A stretch of DNA of 64,000 bases, taken from positions 185,337 to 249,336 of the forward strand of contig SUZJ01000002.1 in NCBI GenBank assembly GCA_015059945.1, written 5' to 3'. A program made the position numbers and the translations under genes. The DNA is from Rikenellaceae bacterium. Its GTDB lineage: Bacteria; Bacteroidota; Bacteroidia; Bacteroidales; Rikenellaceae. Positions 35,922 through 46,144 of the stretch are shown one piece after another; the stretch's first letter is position 1, and each line of letters opens with the position of its first letter. Under the pieces are notes generated by a model. It did no database searches, was not told the origin of the DNA, and saw only the letters and a program-made list of their open reading frames with translations.

Positions 35922-37010
35922 ATGGCCGAAAATAGTATTCTCAACCGCCTCGACGGTTTGAAACTCAAATTTGAAGAGATTGGTCAGCAGATGACCGACC
36001 CCGAAATCATTGCCGATATGAAGCGCTTTGTGCAGCTCAACAAGGAGTACAAAGAGCTCAAACCACTCGTGGAGGCAGCCGACAAGTACAAGAAAACCCT
36101 CTCAAACCTGGCCGACGCCAAAGATATACTCGCTAACGAAAAAGACGAGGATATGCGCGAAATGGCTCGCGAAGAGGTGGCCGAGTTGGAGCCCCTGAGC
36201 GTTCAGCTCGAAGAGGAGATCAAGTTGCTCCTTATCCCCAAAGATCCTCAGGATGACAAAAACGCCATCGTGGAGATTCGTGGTGGTACGGGTGGCGACG
36301 AGGCTGCAATCTTTGCAGGCGACCTGTTGCGTATGTACATCAAGTATGTCGAGAGCAAGGGCTGGAGGCACGAGATTAACAGCTTCTCGGAGGGTACTTC
36401 GGGCGGCTACAAAGAGGTCGTAATGAAGGTTACGGGCGAGGGCGTGTATGGCACCTTGAAGTACGAGAGTGGTGTTCACCGCGTGCAGCGTGTGCCCCAG
36501 ACCGAAACCCAGGGCCGCATCCACACCTCGGCAGCTACTGTGGCTGTACTGCCCGAGGCCGACGAGTTCGACGTAGAAATCAGTATGAACGACATCCGCA
36601 AGGATACCTACTGCGCAAGTGGCCCCGGTGGTCAGTGTGTGAATACCACATACTCGGCAGTCCGCCTGACTCACATCCCCACAGGTATTGTGGTGCAGTG
36701 TCAGGACCAGAAGTCGCAGCTCAAAAACTTCGACAAGGCTCTGGAGGAGTTGCGTACCCGTATCTTCAACCTCGAGTACGCCAAGTATATGGACGAGATT
36801 GCCTCGAAACGTAAGACTATGGTGTCGACGGGCGATAGGAGTGCAAAGATTCGCACCTACAACTATCCTCAGGGCCGTATTACTGACCACCGCATTAATT
36901 ACACCATCTACAACCTGCCCGCCTTTATGGATGGCGATATTCAGGACTGCATCGACCACCTGATTGTGGCCGAGAATGCCGAGCGACTCAAAGAGAGCGA
37001 GCTGGGTTAG
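35922..37010 (+). CDS. prfA: Peptide chain release factor 1
   Basis: 362 residues. The GGQ motif is in ASGPGGQCVNTTYSAVRLTH (about 227-246), the RF-1 signature is GVHRVQRVPQTETQGRIHTSAATVAV, and NYPQGRITDHR lies near the C-terminus. It ends translation at UAA and UAG. Start spacing and the conserved N-terminal coiled coil support the ATG at 35922. Confidence 0.97.
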   Translation: MAENSILNRLDGLKLKFEEIGQQMTDPEIIADMKRFVQLNKEYKELKPLVEAADKYKKTLSNLADAKDILANEKDEDMREMAREEVAELEPLSVQLEEEIKLLLIPKDPQDDKNAIVEIRGGTGGDEAAIFAGDLLRMYIKYVESKGWRHEINSFSEGTSGGYKEVVMKVTGEGVYGTLKYESGVHRVQRVPQTETQGRIHTSAATVAVLPEADEFDVEISMNDIRKDTYCASGPGGQCVNTTYSAVRLTHIPTGIVVQCQDQKSQLKNFDKALEELRTRIFNLEYAKYMDEIASKRKTMVSTGDRSAKIRTYNYPQGRITDHRINYTIYNLPAFMDGDIQDCIDHLIVAENAERLKESELG

Positions 37011-37051
37011 TGTTATTGCATTTGCGAAGCTTGACGTTAGACGTTAGCCCC

Positions 37052-37095
37052 AAAACAAAAACCCACAGACTGCAAAGTCTGTGGGTTTTTGTTTT
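37052..37095. terminator. Bidirectional terminator, prfA/galK
   Basis: A perfect 19-bp stem, AAAACAAAAACCCACAGAC (37052-37070) and its complement (37077-37095), has loop TGCAAA and A/U tracts on both sides. GTTAGAC heptamers lie just before it (37029-37048). Confidence 0.92.
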
Positions 37096-37111
37096 GTGTT
37101 ATCGTGGTGGA

Positions 37112-38251
<1,140 letters not shown>

Positions 38252-38344
38252 AATGTGTGAAATAGGGTTATAAGTTTATGTGTTAAGTGTTGTATTCTTT
38301 GGTTTCAACGTGTAAAGTTAGTAATTTTAACTAAACCGAGCAAA

Positions 38345-38405
38345 TAAAAACGTCGAACGTCGAGCGTCTAACGTCGAACCGACCTAAGTCAAGAATTTTG
38401 AATTC
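38345..38405. repeat. GTCNAAC heptamers before galK and after the lipid kinase gene
   Basis: AACGTCGAACGTCGAGCGTCTAACGTCGAACCGACCTAAGTC-type tandem heptamers (about 38350-38390) are followed by an AATTTTGAATTC tract reaching almost to the kinase stop at 38411. Confidence 0.75.
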
Positions 38406-38410
38406 TCTCC

Positions 38411-39349
38411 CTATGGCACCAGTACTCGCAGACGTTTCTCCTCGATGGTGTACTTTACGGGGGTGGTGCCCAGAGCCTCGCCATCTACCTCCACCTCGCG
38501 CACATCGCTGGCGCTAATCTCTATCTGCCTGCCTGTGTAGTGGTGTACTTTCTTGACGTTGTATATCTTGCCATCGTAGAGTCGGCCCACAACGGTCGCA
38601 ATCTTGGGTGCCGACATTGTGTCAATGACGGTGCAGTCCAACAGGCCATCATCTACCTTCGACAGGGGCAACTGCTGCATACCGCTGCCGTTGTACTGGC
38701 CAATGCCCACCGATACGCTCATAATCATACCGCTGGCCACCTCCTTGCCATCGACCTTCACAGACATAGGGCACGAGCGGTAGCCAAAGACCGAACTGGC
38801 CAACTGCATCATATACGAGGCCATACCATTTTTGCCTTTGTCCTTCATCTGGCACACTTTCAGGTTTACGGCGGCATCCATACCTGCGCCACTGACGTTT
38901 ACGCAGTAGCGGCTCTCCTCCATACCCTGGCGGTTGATATAGGTAGCCTTGGCGACATCCTGAATGAGCTCTTTGCCACCGGCAATAACCTCCACAGCAC
39001 CCTCGTAGCTGCGAGGAATTCCGTATGTGCGTATCCAGTCGTTGCCTGTGCCCACAGCCACAACGCCCATACGCACGTCGGTCGAGGGGACCTCGGTCTG
39101 GGTGAGGATGCCGTTGGCAACCTCGTGAATGGTGCCGTCGCCACCTATGGCTATGATGTTGCGGTAGCCGTCTTCGATGATGCCACGCTGGGCCAGCTCA
39201 ATGGCGTGTTGCCTACGGCCCGTAAATACGGTATCGAAATCGATGCCCTTGGCGTAGAGCATACGGGCTATGTGTTCCCAATCGCGCCCGCACTTGCCGC
39301 TGCCCGAGAGCAGGTTTACAATGGCGAGCCATCTGTTGTTTTTGCTCAT
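38411..39349 (-). CDS. Diacylglycerol/lipid kinase family protein (YegS/DgkB-like)
   Basis: 312 residues. The NLLSGSGKCGRDW phosphate-binding start and GGDGTIHEVANGIL near residue 70 are the DAGK catalytic motifs. GTGNDWIRTYGIP and the C-terminal beta-sandwich with VDGEALGTTPVKY complete the fold. It phosphorylates diacylglycerol or a related lipid in phospholipid turnover. Soluble, with no membrane segment. Confidence 0.92.
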   Translation of the reverse strand: MSKNNRWLAIVNLLSGSGKCGRDWEHIARMLYAKGIDFDTVFTGRRQHAIELAQRGIIEDGYRNIIAIGGDGTIHEVANGILTQTEVPSTDVRMGVVAVGTGNDWIRTYGIPRSYEGAVEVIAGGKELIQDVAKATYINRQGMEESRYCVNVSGAGMDAAVNLKVCQMKDKGKNGMASYMMQLASSVFGYRSCPMSVKVDGKEVASGMIMSVSVGIGQYNGSGMQQLPLSKVDDGLLDCTVIDTMSAPKIATVVGRLYDGKIYNVKKVHHYTGRQIEISASDVREVEVDGEALGTTPVKYTIEEKRLRVLVP

Positions 39350-39505
39350 TATTACCTGTTTGAGTTGTGTAGCCTAACCTTGCTATGTTGGTTTTGTGGT
39401 GTTTGTATCAATGGGCAGGCGATACCTGTTCGACCTGCCCATCGTTACAACGAATTTTTGTTCTACTTATTGCCCTTTGTGGGGCTTTGTGCGTATCTGA
39501 AACTC

Positions 39506-40969
39506 TTATTTCAGAGGTGCGTGCTCAAGGGTGTAGCACAAGTAGTCGTAGAATTTGCCTACCGATGCGATATTAACCTTCTCGTCGGGCGAGTGGGGGT
39601 AGCAGATGGTGGGGCCAAACGAAATCATATCCATCTTGGGATATACACCACCAATGATACCACACTCCAGACCTGCGTGAATAGCCATCACCGCGGGCTC
39701 TTTGCCATAGAGGGCTTTGTAACCTTCCTTCATAGTGTGCAGGATGGGCGAGTCGGGATTGGGGTTCCAACCATCGTACGAGCCGCTCAGCTTAACAGTA
39801 GCACCTGCCATCTCAAAGATGGTCTTCATCTGCAGTGCCAAGTCCTCTTTCTCGCTGCGTACCGAGCTGCGCAACAGGCACATAACGGTGAATTTGCCAT
39901 TCTGGCTAACCACCCTTGCCAAGTTGGTCGAGGTCTGCACCAGGCCAGGCATTGCGGTGCTCATACGTGCAATGCCGTTGGGGCAACCAACCACTGCGTC
40001 GATAAGGTCCTGAGTGTCGAAGATGTCGATGCACCTGGTGGGGCACTTAACGGGTACAGCCTTGAACGAGATGCTCTCCTCTACGCCCTTGTACTCCTCC
40101 TGGTAGAGTTTCTCGTACCTCTTGACTGCGGCCAAGAACTTCTTCTCATACTGTTTCAGCACAGCTACGGTAGCGAAAGCCTCGCGAGGAATGGCGTTCC
40201 TCAGACCACCGCCGTCGATGTCGCACAGCAGGATGCCGAATTTGTCCGAGAAGTTCTTCAAGAACCTGGCCATCAACTTGTTCGAGTTAGCCCTCTGGAG
40301 GATAATCTCCATACCCGAGTGGCCACCCTTTAGACCCTTAATCTCCAAGCGGTAGCCGCTGAAATCTTTGGTAACGATGCGGCCTTTGCCATACTTGATG
40401 GTGGCGTTGAAGTCCAAACCACCTGCGCAGCCAACATACAGCTCACCCTCGGTCTCCGAGTCGAGATTGAGCAAAATCTCGCCCTTGAGCATACCGGGTT
40501 TTAGGCCAAATGCACCGTCCATACCGGTCTCCTCGGTTGCGGTGAAGAGTGCCTCGATGGGGCCGTGTTTGATATCTTTCGACTCGAGCACAGCCATAAT
40601 AGCTGCCAGGCCGATACCGTTGTCGGCACCCAGAGTAGTACCGTCGGCAGTTACCCAGTCGCCATCGACATAAGCCTCAATAGCATCGGTGTCGAAGTTA
40701 AACTCTTTGTCCGAGTTCTTCTGGGGAACCATATCTACGTGGGCCTGCAAAACGATGGTCTTGCGGTCCTCCATACCGGGAGTAGCGGGTTTGCGCACCA
40801 ATATATTGAGTGCCTCATCTACGATGTAGTCCAAGCCCTGTGCCTTTGCAAACTCGATTACATAGTTGCGTGCAGCCTCTTCGTTGTGCGAGGGGCGAGG
40901 GCACTGGGTGAGCCCTGCAAAGTGTTTCCAAACTGCCACGGGGGCAAGCTCTGCAATATTCTTATTCAT
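39506..40969 (-). CDS. pepD: Aminoacyl-histidine dipeptidase (M20 family)
   Basis: 487 residues, standard for PepD. Metal and catalytic motifs: LQAHVDMVPQ, GTTLGADNGIG, TEETGMDGA (catalytic Glu-Glu) and LDSETEGELYVGCAGG. Residues 180-390 contain the dimerisation lid. It is a cytosolic dipeptidase acting on Xaa-His and other dipeptides, typical of bacteria living on peptides. Confidence 0.95.
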   Translation of the reverse strand: MNKNIAELAPVAVWKHFAGLTQCPRPSHNEEAARNYVIEFAKAQGLDYIVDEALNILVRKPATPGMEDRKTIVLQAHVDMVPQKNSDKEFNFDTDAIEAYVDGDWVTADGTTLGADNGIGLAAIMAVLESKDIKHGPIEALFTATEETGMDGAFGLKPGMLKGEILLNLDSETEGELYVGCAGGLDFNATIKYGKGRIVTKDFSGYRLEIKGLKGGHSGMEIILQRANSNKLMARFLKNFSDKFGILLCDIDGGGLRNAIPREAFATVAVLKQYEKKFLAAVKRYEKLYQEEYKGVEESISFKAVPVKCPTRCIDIFDTQDLIDAVVGCPNGIARMSTAMPGLVQTSTNLARVVSQNGKFTVMCLLRSSVRSEKEDLALQMKTIFEMAGATVKLSGSYDGWNPNPDSPILHTMKEGYKALYGKEPAVMAIHAGLECGIIGGVYPKMDMISFGPTICYPHSPDEKVNIASVGKFYDYLCYTLEHAPLK

Positions 40970-41014
40970 AAGTGTTTAGTGTTTTAGTTGTAAGTGTTTT
41001 TATGTCTGTTATTT

Positions 41015-41995
41015 CTATTCGTTTTCGGCTTTGGTGGGCTCGGTTTGTTGAGCCTCTTCGTGGTTGTCGAAGGCTTTGACAATCTTGGTCACCAGCGAGT
41101 GGCGGATTATGTCCTTCTTGCCAAACTCGACTATGCCAATGCCCTCTATGCCGCGGAGCATTTCGACTGCACGTTTCAGGCCAGAGTCGCCCTTGCGTGG
41201 CAGGTCAATCTGTGTCAAGTCGCCCGTGACGATAAATTTGGCGTTGCGCCCCATACGGGTCAGGAACATCTTAATCTGGGGTAGGGTGGTGTTCTGCGCC
41301 TCGTCGAGTATCACAAAGGCGTTGTCCAGCGTGCGGCCCCTCATATATGCCAGTGGGGCAATCTGCACCACTCCCTCCTCGATGAAACGCTGCAACTTGG
41401 CAGGCGGAATCATATCATTCAGAGCATCATAGAGGGGTTGCAGATAGGGGTCCAGCTTCTCTTTCATATCGCCCGGCAGAAAGCCCAAGCGTTCGCCTGC
41501 CTCCACTGCAGGGCGGGTGAGGATTATGCGCTTAACCTCGCGGTTTTTCAGAGCCCCCACAGCCAGCGCAATAGCTGTGTAGGTCTTGCCACTACCTGCG
41601 GGGCCGATGGCAAAGAGCAGGTCGTTTTGGCCATAGAGCTCCACCAGACGTTGCTGATTGTCGGTGCGAGCCTTGATAATTAGTCCGTTGTTGCCATAGA
41701 CTATCACATCGGAGGGCAGCAAATTGCCTTCCGCTTGGGGTAGTCCACCCTGAAAAATCTGGTTTATAACACTCGGCGAAATGTGGCCATACTTGGTGTA
41801 GTATTCGCCCAGTGCCTCGACTCTCTTTTCCAACCGCTCAATCTCTTCATCGGTGCCAATCACCTTCAATGCCGAGCCGCGAGCAACTATCTTCAGTTTA
41901 GGAAAGAGGTCGCAAATCCTATTGAAATTAGAATTTGCGACCCCATAGAAGTCGAGAAGCTCAATACCGTCGATAGATATGCTCTTCTCTGCCAT
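41015..41995 (-). CDS. PhoH-like ATPase
   Basis: 326 residues. Walker A is AIGPAGSGKTYTA (about 131-143) and Walker B is FVILDEAQNTT; TGDLTQIDLPR serves as the sensor. The N-terminal ~100 residues match the small domain of PhoH/YbeZ proteins. The likely role is RNA helicase or ribosome-associated ATPase together with YbeY, which is not in view. Cytoplasmic. Confidence 0.93.
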   Translation of the reverse strand: MAEKSISIDGIELLDFYGVANSNFNRICDLFPKLKIVARGSALKVIGTDEEIERLEKRVEALGEYYTKYGHISPSVINQIFQGGLPQAEGNLLPSDVIVYGNNGLIIKARTDNQQRLVELYGQNDLLFAIGPAGSGKTYTAIALAVGALKNREVKRIILTRPAVEAGERLGFLPGDMKEKLDPYLQPLYDALNDMIPPAKLQRFIEEGVVQIAPLAYMRGRTLDNAFVILDEAQNTTLPQIKMFLTRMGRNAKFIVTGDLTQIDLPRKGDSGLKRAVEMLRGIEGIGIVEFGKKDIIRHSLVTKIVKAFDNHEEAQQTEPTKAENE

Positions 41996-42027
41996 AAAAA
42001 GTTATTGTACTGACTGCCAGCCCTCTA

Positions 42028-42669
42028 TTAGAACATTACACCAAGCGAAATGTTCCAGGTGCTGGTCTCCTGATTTACGTTATCGAAGTTGAAGATCTCG
42101 CCAAAGTTGGTGGGTTCCATACCCTCTTTCCAGCCACCCAGGTAGCGGAAATCAACCATAATGAAGTTGAACAGGTCGATACCTATGCCGGCTGCCCAAG
42201 TATAGGTAACATCCTGCCAGTTGATAGGTGCGCTGCTGCTGTTCTCGATAGTAACGTCCGAGTTGAACTTAACAACGGGACCAGCCTGAACGCGGGCGTT
42301 GAAGAGGCCCAAGTCCATACCAACACCTGCCAGTACGGGGATGTTGAAGCTGTTGATGGTAAAGTCTTTTACTGCGATGTTCTCGCCATTCTGGTCTTTC
42401 AACGAGCCTTTGGTCCAGTTGTACATCAGCTCGGGCTGCAGGTGAATCGAGAAGATCGACAGGGGCAGGTTGAAACGGGTCATAATACCTGCGTTGTAGT
42501 TCTGTGCGCCGTCAAGGATAGCCTGTGCGTTGTCGGCATCAACCTTAACGTCGGTAGCGGTCGAGGTCAAACCAACCTTGGGACCAAACCAAAACCAACC
42601 GTGGCTCTGTGCGTTGATAGTAGTTACTGCCATCAGAGCAACTGCGAGTGTCAAAAGAATCTTTTTCAT
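42028..42669 (-). CDS. Outer-membrane beta-barrel protein (OMP_b-brl family)
   Basis: 213 residues from the ATG at 42669, chosen because AGGA sits seven bases upstream and overlaps the alternative ATG at 42675. The signal peptide is MKKILLTLAVALMAVTTINAQ. Alternating beta strands include FNLPLSIFSIHLQPELMYNW and YTWAAGIGIDLFNFIMVDFRYLGG, ending in SLGVMF with terminal Phe. Probably an eight-stranded barrel of unknown function. Paralogous to the next gene. Confidence 0.87.
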   Translation of the reverse strand: MKKILLTLAVALMAVTTINAQSHGWFWFGPKVGLTSTATDVKVDADNAQAILDGAQNYNAGIMTRFNLPLSIFSIHLQPELMYNWTKGSLKDQNGENIAVKDFTINSFNIPVLAGVGMDLGLFNARVQAGPVVKFNSDVTIENSSSAPINWQDVTYTWAAGIGIDLFNFIMVDFRYLGGWKEGMEPTNFGEIFNFDNVNQETSTWNISLGVMF

Positions 42670-42850
42670 AGTCATTCCTAATTATTTATAGTTAAACTTC
42701 TATTTGTTTCTGTTTGGGTTTGCACGTACGCCTTATTGCTCAGCCAATGAGATACATATTTATAATAAGGCATACCCAAAGCAAAGATATAGCTTTTTTC
42801 CGAAAAACATCACATTGCCCAACATTTTTACACATTTGGGTATAAAAAAG

Positions 42851-42885
42851 CCCCTTTGGGCTGAAAATAATTGTGCCCAAAGGGG
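42851..42885 (-). terminator. Terminator after the second outer-membrane barrel gene
   Basis: On the reverse strand CCCCTTTGGGC pairs with GCCCAAAGGGG (11 bp, 13-base loop), followed by CTTTTTT. It lies 24 bases past the stop at 42910. Confidence 0.8.
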
Positions 42886-42909
42886 ATTATTGCCAATAAG
42901 GCGAGAAAT

Positions 42910-43581
42910 TTAGAACATCACGCCCAAGCTCAAATTCCAGCTTGTACGGTTGGGGTCGATGCTCTCCTGCAAGTTCTCGGCATCTACCTTGCCACCCTTG
43001 AAGTTGCCGTTGTAGCGAACCTCGGCAATCAGGCTCAATACTTTAATACCTATACCTGCGGTCCAGGTGATGGTGGGGTCCTCTTTGAGCCTATCCCAAG
43101 CGTTCAGGAAGTCCTCCTCTTTGAGGTCTTTGAAGCCCTTGTTGTTGGCAATGTTTACAACGGGACCGGCATTGATGCGTACACTTGCCAGACCACCCAA
43201 GCCAATCTCGGCACCTACCAATACGGGCAGGTCGATGTAGGTGTTGGTCACAACCTCTTCGCTCTCGGTCTTACCGCCCAGCAGCTCGTCTACCGAGGGG
43301 AGGGTGGGGACTTTAATCTGCGAGTTGGTGTACTGCAACTCGGGCTGGATGTAGATGGGCAGTTTGGGGATGTTTACGCGTGCAAACACGGTACCTGTCC
43401 AACCGGTACCCTGTGCAGTGATTGCGTTTTTCAAGGCATCGGTGGTGTCGGGAATCTGCTCGCTCGACGAAACGATACCAATGCGGCCACCCACGTTGAG
43501 GATGCCCAAAATGTTGTTGCCTGCCATCAGTGCGCTGCTCGACAGCACGATAGCCAAAAGTGAGATAATAACCTTTTTCAT
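42910..43581 (-). CDS. Outer-membrane beta-barrel protein, paralogue
   Basis: 223 residues. The signal is MKKVIISLLAIVLSSSALMAG, followed by barrel strands with PELQYTNSQIKV, PVLVGAEIGLGGLASVRINAGPVVNIAN and the shared ending WNLSLGVMF. It shares the family and C-terminal strand with the gene ending at 42028, and the two have the same orientation with a terminator between, so they are separately expressed paralogues. Likely small barrels in the outer membrane; no ligand evident. Confidence 0.87.
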   Translation of the reverse strand: MKKVIISLLAIVLSSSALMAGNNILGILNVGGRIGIVSSSEQIPDTTDALKNAITAQGTGWTGTVFARVNIPKLPIYIQPELQYTNSQIKVPTLPSVDELLGGKTESEEVVTNTYIDLPVLVGAEIGLGGLASVRINAGPVVNIANNKGFKDLKEEDFLNAWDRLKEDPTITWTAGIGIKVLSLIAEVRYNGNFKGGKVDAENLQESIDPNRTSWNLSLGVMF

Positions 43582-43753
43582 ATCCTTAGAATGTTTGTGA
43601 TTTTGTCGTTGTGGTTGTCAAAATGTTCATTTCTACGCCTCAAATATAGCACTTATTATGCAAAATTATCCTCTTGGGGGCAAAATTTTTCTCAAAGTTG
43701 GTTATCTTTGCAGCGCTTAATTATTTGGAATAGGAAAAATTGACAATACAACT

Positions 43754-45055
43754 ATGAGTTTAGTAGCAATCGTTGGCCGCCCAAATGTGGGCAAAAGTAC
43801 CTTCTTCAACCGCCTTGTCGGTATGCGTCAAGCCATTGTCGATTCGACAGCCGGCACCACTCGCGACCGTCACTATGGCAAGACCGACTGGAATGGGCGT
43901 GAGTTCTCGCTCATCGACACCGGTGGCTACTCGGTGGGTAGCGACGATGCCTTCGAGGAGGAGATTCGCAAACAGGTGCACTTGGCCATCGACGAGGCCG
44001 ACCTTATCCTCTTTATGGTAGAGGTTTCGACCGGCATTACCGACCTCGACCAGATGGTGGCCGATGTGTTGCGCCGTAGCAAGAAGAAGGCCCTGCTGGT
44101 GGTAAATAAGGTTGATAATTACGACCTTATCTATGGCTCCAACGAGTTCTATGCTCTGGGCCTCGGCGATCCCTTCTGCATCAGTTCGATGAGCGGTAGC
44201 GGTACGGGCGACCTGATGGACAAGATTGTTGAGCTGCTGCCCGAGGACAAGCCCGAAGTGGAGGAGGAGCTGCCCCGCATCACTATCGTTGGCCGCCCCA
44301 ATGTGGGCAAGTCGTCGCTCACCAACGCCCTGCTGGGTACCGAGCGCAACATTGTTACCGACATTGCAGGTACTACGCGCGATAGTATCAATACCCGCTA
44401 TAACAAATTTGGCCTCGACTTCTACTTGGTCGATACCGCAGGTCTGCGCAAGAAGGGCAAGGTGACCGAAGACCTTGAGTTCTATTCGGTTATGCGCTCT
44501 ATTCGCGCCATCGAGAATAGCGACGTGTGTGTGCTGATGCTCGACGCTCGACAGGGTATCGAGTCGCAAGATATGAATATCTTTTCGCTCATCGTGCGCA
44601 ACAAGAAGGGTTGTGTGATTGTGGTCAATAAGTGGGACCTTATCGAGAAGGGCAACAACACTATGAAGGAGTGGCGCGAGGCTTTGAAGGCCAAACTTGC
44701 CCCCTTCAACGATGTGCCAATCATCTTTACCTCGGTAATCAACAAACAGCGCATTATGGAGGTGTTGCAGACCGCCATTCAGGTCTACGAAAATCGCAAT
44801 CGTCGCATCACTACCTCGGAGCTGAACGACTATCTGCTGCCTATCATCGAGGAGACTCCTCCTCCAATGACCAAGGGCAAGTATATCCGCATCAAGTATG
44901 TTACCCAGCTGCCAACTGTGTCGCCTTCGTTTGCATTTTTTGTAAACCTGCCCCAGTATATCCGCGACCACTACCGCCGCTTCTTGGAGAACAAAATCAG
45001 GGAGCGCTGGGACTTCAGCGGTGTGCCTATGCAAATCTACTTCCGCCAAAAGTAG
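43754..45055 (+). CDS. der: GTPase Der (EngA), double G-domain
   Basis: 433 residues. Two G1 motifs GRPNVGKST (8-16) and GRPNVGKSS (about 182-190) are present, each with DTGG/DTAG and NKVD/NKWD, and a C-terminal KH-like domain ([18 protein letters not shown]). It is essential for 50S assembly. A -7 box TATCTTTG lies at 43703-43710. Confidence 0.97.
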   Translation: MSLVAIVGRPNVGKSTFFNRLVGMRQAIVDSTAGTTRDRHYGKTDWNGREFSLIDTGGYSVGSDDAFEEEIRKQVHLAIDEADLILFMVEVSTGITDLDQMVADVLRRSKKKALLVVNKVDNYDLIYGSNEFYALGLGDPFCISSMSGSGTGDLMDKIVELLPEDKPEVEEELPRITIVGRPNVGKSSLTNALLGTERNIVTDIAGTTRDSINTRYNKFGLDFYLVDTAGLRKKGKVTEDLEFYSVMRSIRAIENSDVCVLMLDARQGIESQDMNIFSLIVRNKKGCVIVVNKWDLIEKGNNTMKEWREALKAKLAPFNDVPIIFTSVINKQRIMEVLQTAIQVYENRNRRITTSELNDYLLPIIEETPPPMTKGKYIRIKYVTQLPTVSPSFAFFVNLPQYIRDHYRRFLENKIRERWDFSGVPMQIYFRQK

Positions 45056-45102
45056 TGAGTAGAGTGAGAGGAACGAAAAAGCAGTAGCAAACGACCTCGA
45101 TT

Positions 45103-45999
45103 ATGAACCCGAAAGTAAAAACATACGCAATGCCCGTAGCAATAGCTGCGGGTATTGTTTTTCACGACTTTTTTGCCCGCTTCGGTGGGCTCTCGCCCTA
45201 CATTATTGCATCGATGCTGTTTGTCACTTTTACGAGGGTGAAAGCCCGCCAGTTGAAGGTGCAGCGCATACACATCGGAGAGCTTGTGGTTCAGTTGGTT
45301 GCCAGCGTTGTGCTCTACCTTTTGTTGAGGTGGTGCGGAGTGGACGAAATTGTCTGCCAGGGAGCCTTGATTTGCGTATTTGTACCTACGGCAATGGCCT
45401 CGGTTGTGGTGGGCGGAATGTTGGGTGCCAACGTGGCCCAGATGACCACTTTCACACTCTTGAGCCATATGGCTATGGCGCTGCTCGGGCCGGTGGTTTT
45501 CTCGTTTGTGGGTGTGCATAATGATATGCCTTTTTTGACCTCTTTCTGGATGGTTTTTCGACGCCTGCTGGTGTTGGTGGTGCTGCCCTTTGTGGTGGCC
45601 CAACTGCTCGACAAGGTGTGGCACAAGGGGTACGAATATGTGCGTGGCCACCAGCAGTGGTCATTCTATTTGTGGGTGCTGTCGCTGGTGATAGTGATGG
45701 GCGAAACAACCAACTTTATACTGGCCCAGCCGAGCGAGATGATACCCACCGAGGTGGCCCTGGCTGTGGTGGCGGGGGTGCTGTGCGTGGCCCAATTCGG
45801 TCTGGGGCGCTGGTGGGGTAGGCGCAATGGCGATGCCATAGGTGGCAGCCAGTCGATGGGCCAAAAGAACACGTTGCTGGCCATAATATTGTCGCAAAGC
45901 TATCTGAATCCGCTTGCCTCGGTTGCCCCTGTGGCCTATATCGTGTGGCAAAATCTGATGAATAGCTGGCAGCTCTCGCGCTCGCCAAAGGGTGAATAG
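45103..45999 (+). CDS. BASS-type (bile acid:sodium symporter family) transporter
   Basis: 298 residues with about nine hydrophobic segments. The motif SQSMGQKNTLLAIILSQSYLNP (about 246-267) is typical of the second BASS repeat, and VFVPTAMASVVVGGMLGANVAQMT (about 90-113) of the first. It probably cotransports an organic anion with sodium across the inner membrane. The substrate is unknown. It starts 47 bases after der. Confidence 0.75.
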   Translation: MNPKVKTYAMPVAIAAGIVFHDFFARFGGLSPYIIASMLFVTFTRVKARQLKVQRIHIGELVVQLVASVVLYLLLRWCGVDEIVCQGALICVFVPTAMASVVVGGMLGANVAQMTTFTLLSHMAMALLGPVVFSFVGVHNDMPFLTSFWMVFRRLLVLVVLPFVVAQLLDKVWHKGYEYVRGHQQWSFYLWVLSLVIVMGETTNFILAQPSEMIPTEVALAVVAGVLCVAQFGLGRWWGRRNGDAIGGSQSMGQKNTLLAIILSQSYLNPLASVAPVAYIVWQNLMNSWQLSRSPKGE

Positions 46000-46079
46000 C
46001 CGTTGTGAAGTGTGATTTTTTTTGGGTACAACGAGGCAAAAAGCTGTCGTTGAGTGTGGTAATTGCAATTTTTTATCTA

Positions 46080-46103
46080 TACCTTTGTAAGGTGTAACCT
46101 TAC
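46080..46103 (+). promoter_or_regulatory. Promoter with overlapping palindrome at the head of the TIR/RyR island
   Basis: The -7 box TACCTTTG (46080-46087) runs into GTAAGGTGTAACCTTAC (46087-46103), a perfect 7-bp inverted repeat placed where transcription should start. ACCTT, AAGGT and ACCTT alternate at regular spacing, which suggests an operator. A TTTG -33 element is not visible, so activation or another sigma factor is possible. Confidence 0.5.
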
Positions 46104-46144
46104 ACACCAAAGTCAAAACACACCTAAACCCAAATCTTGATAGA

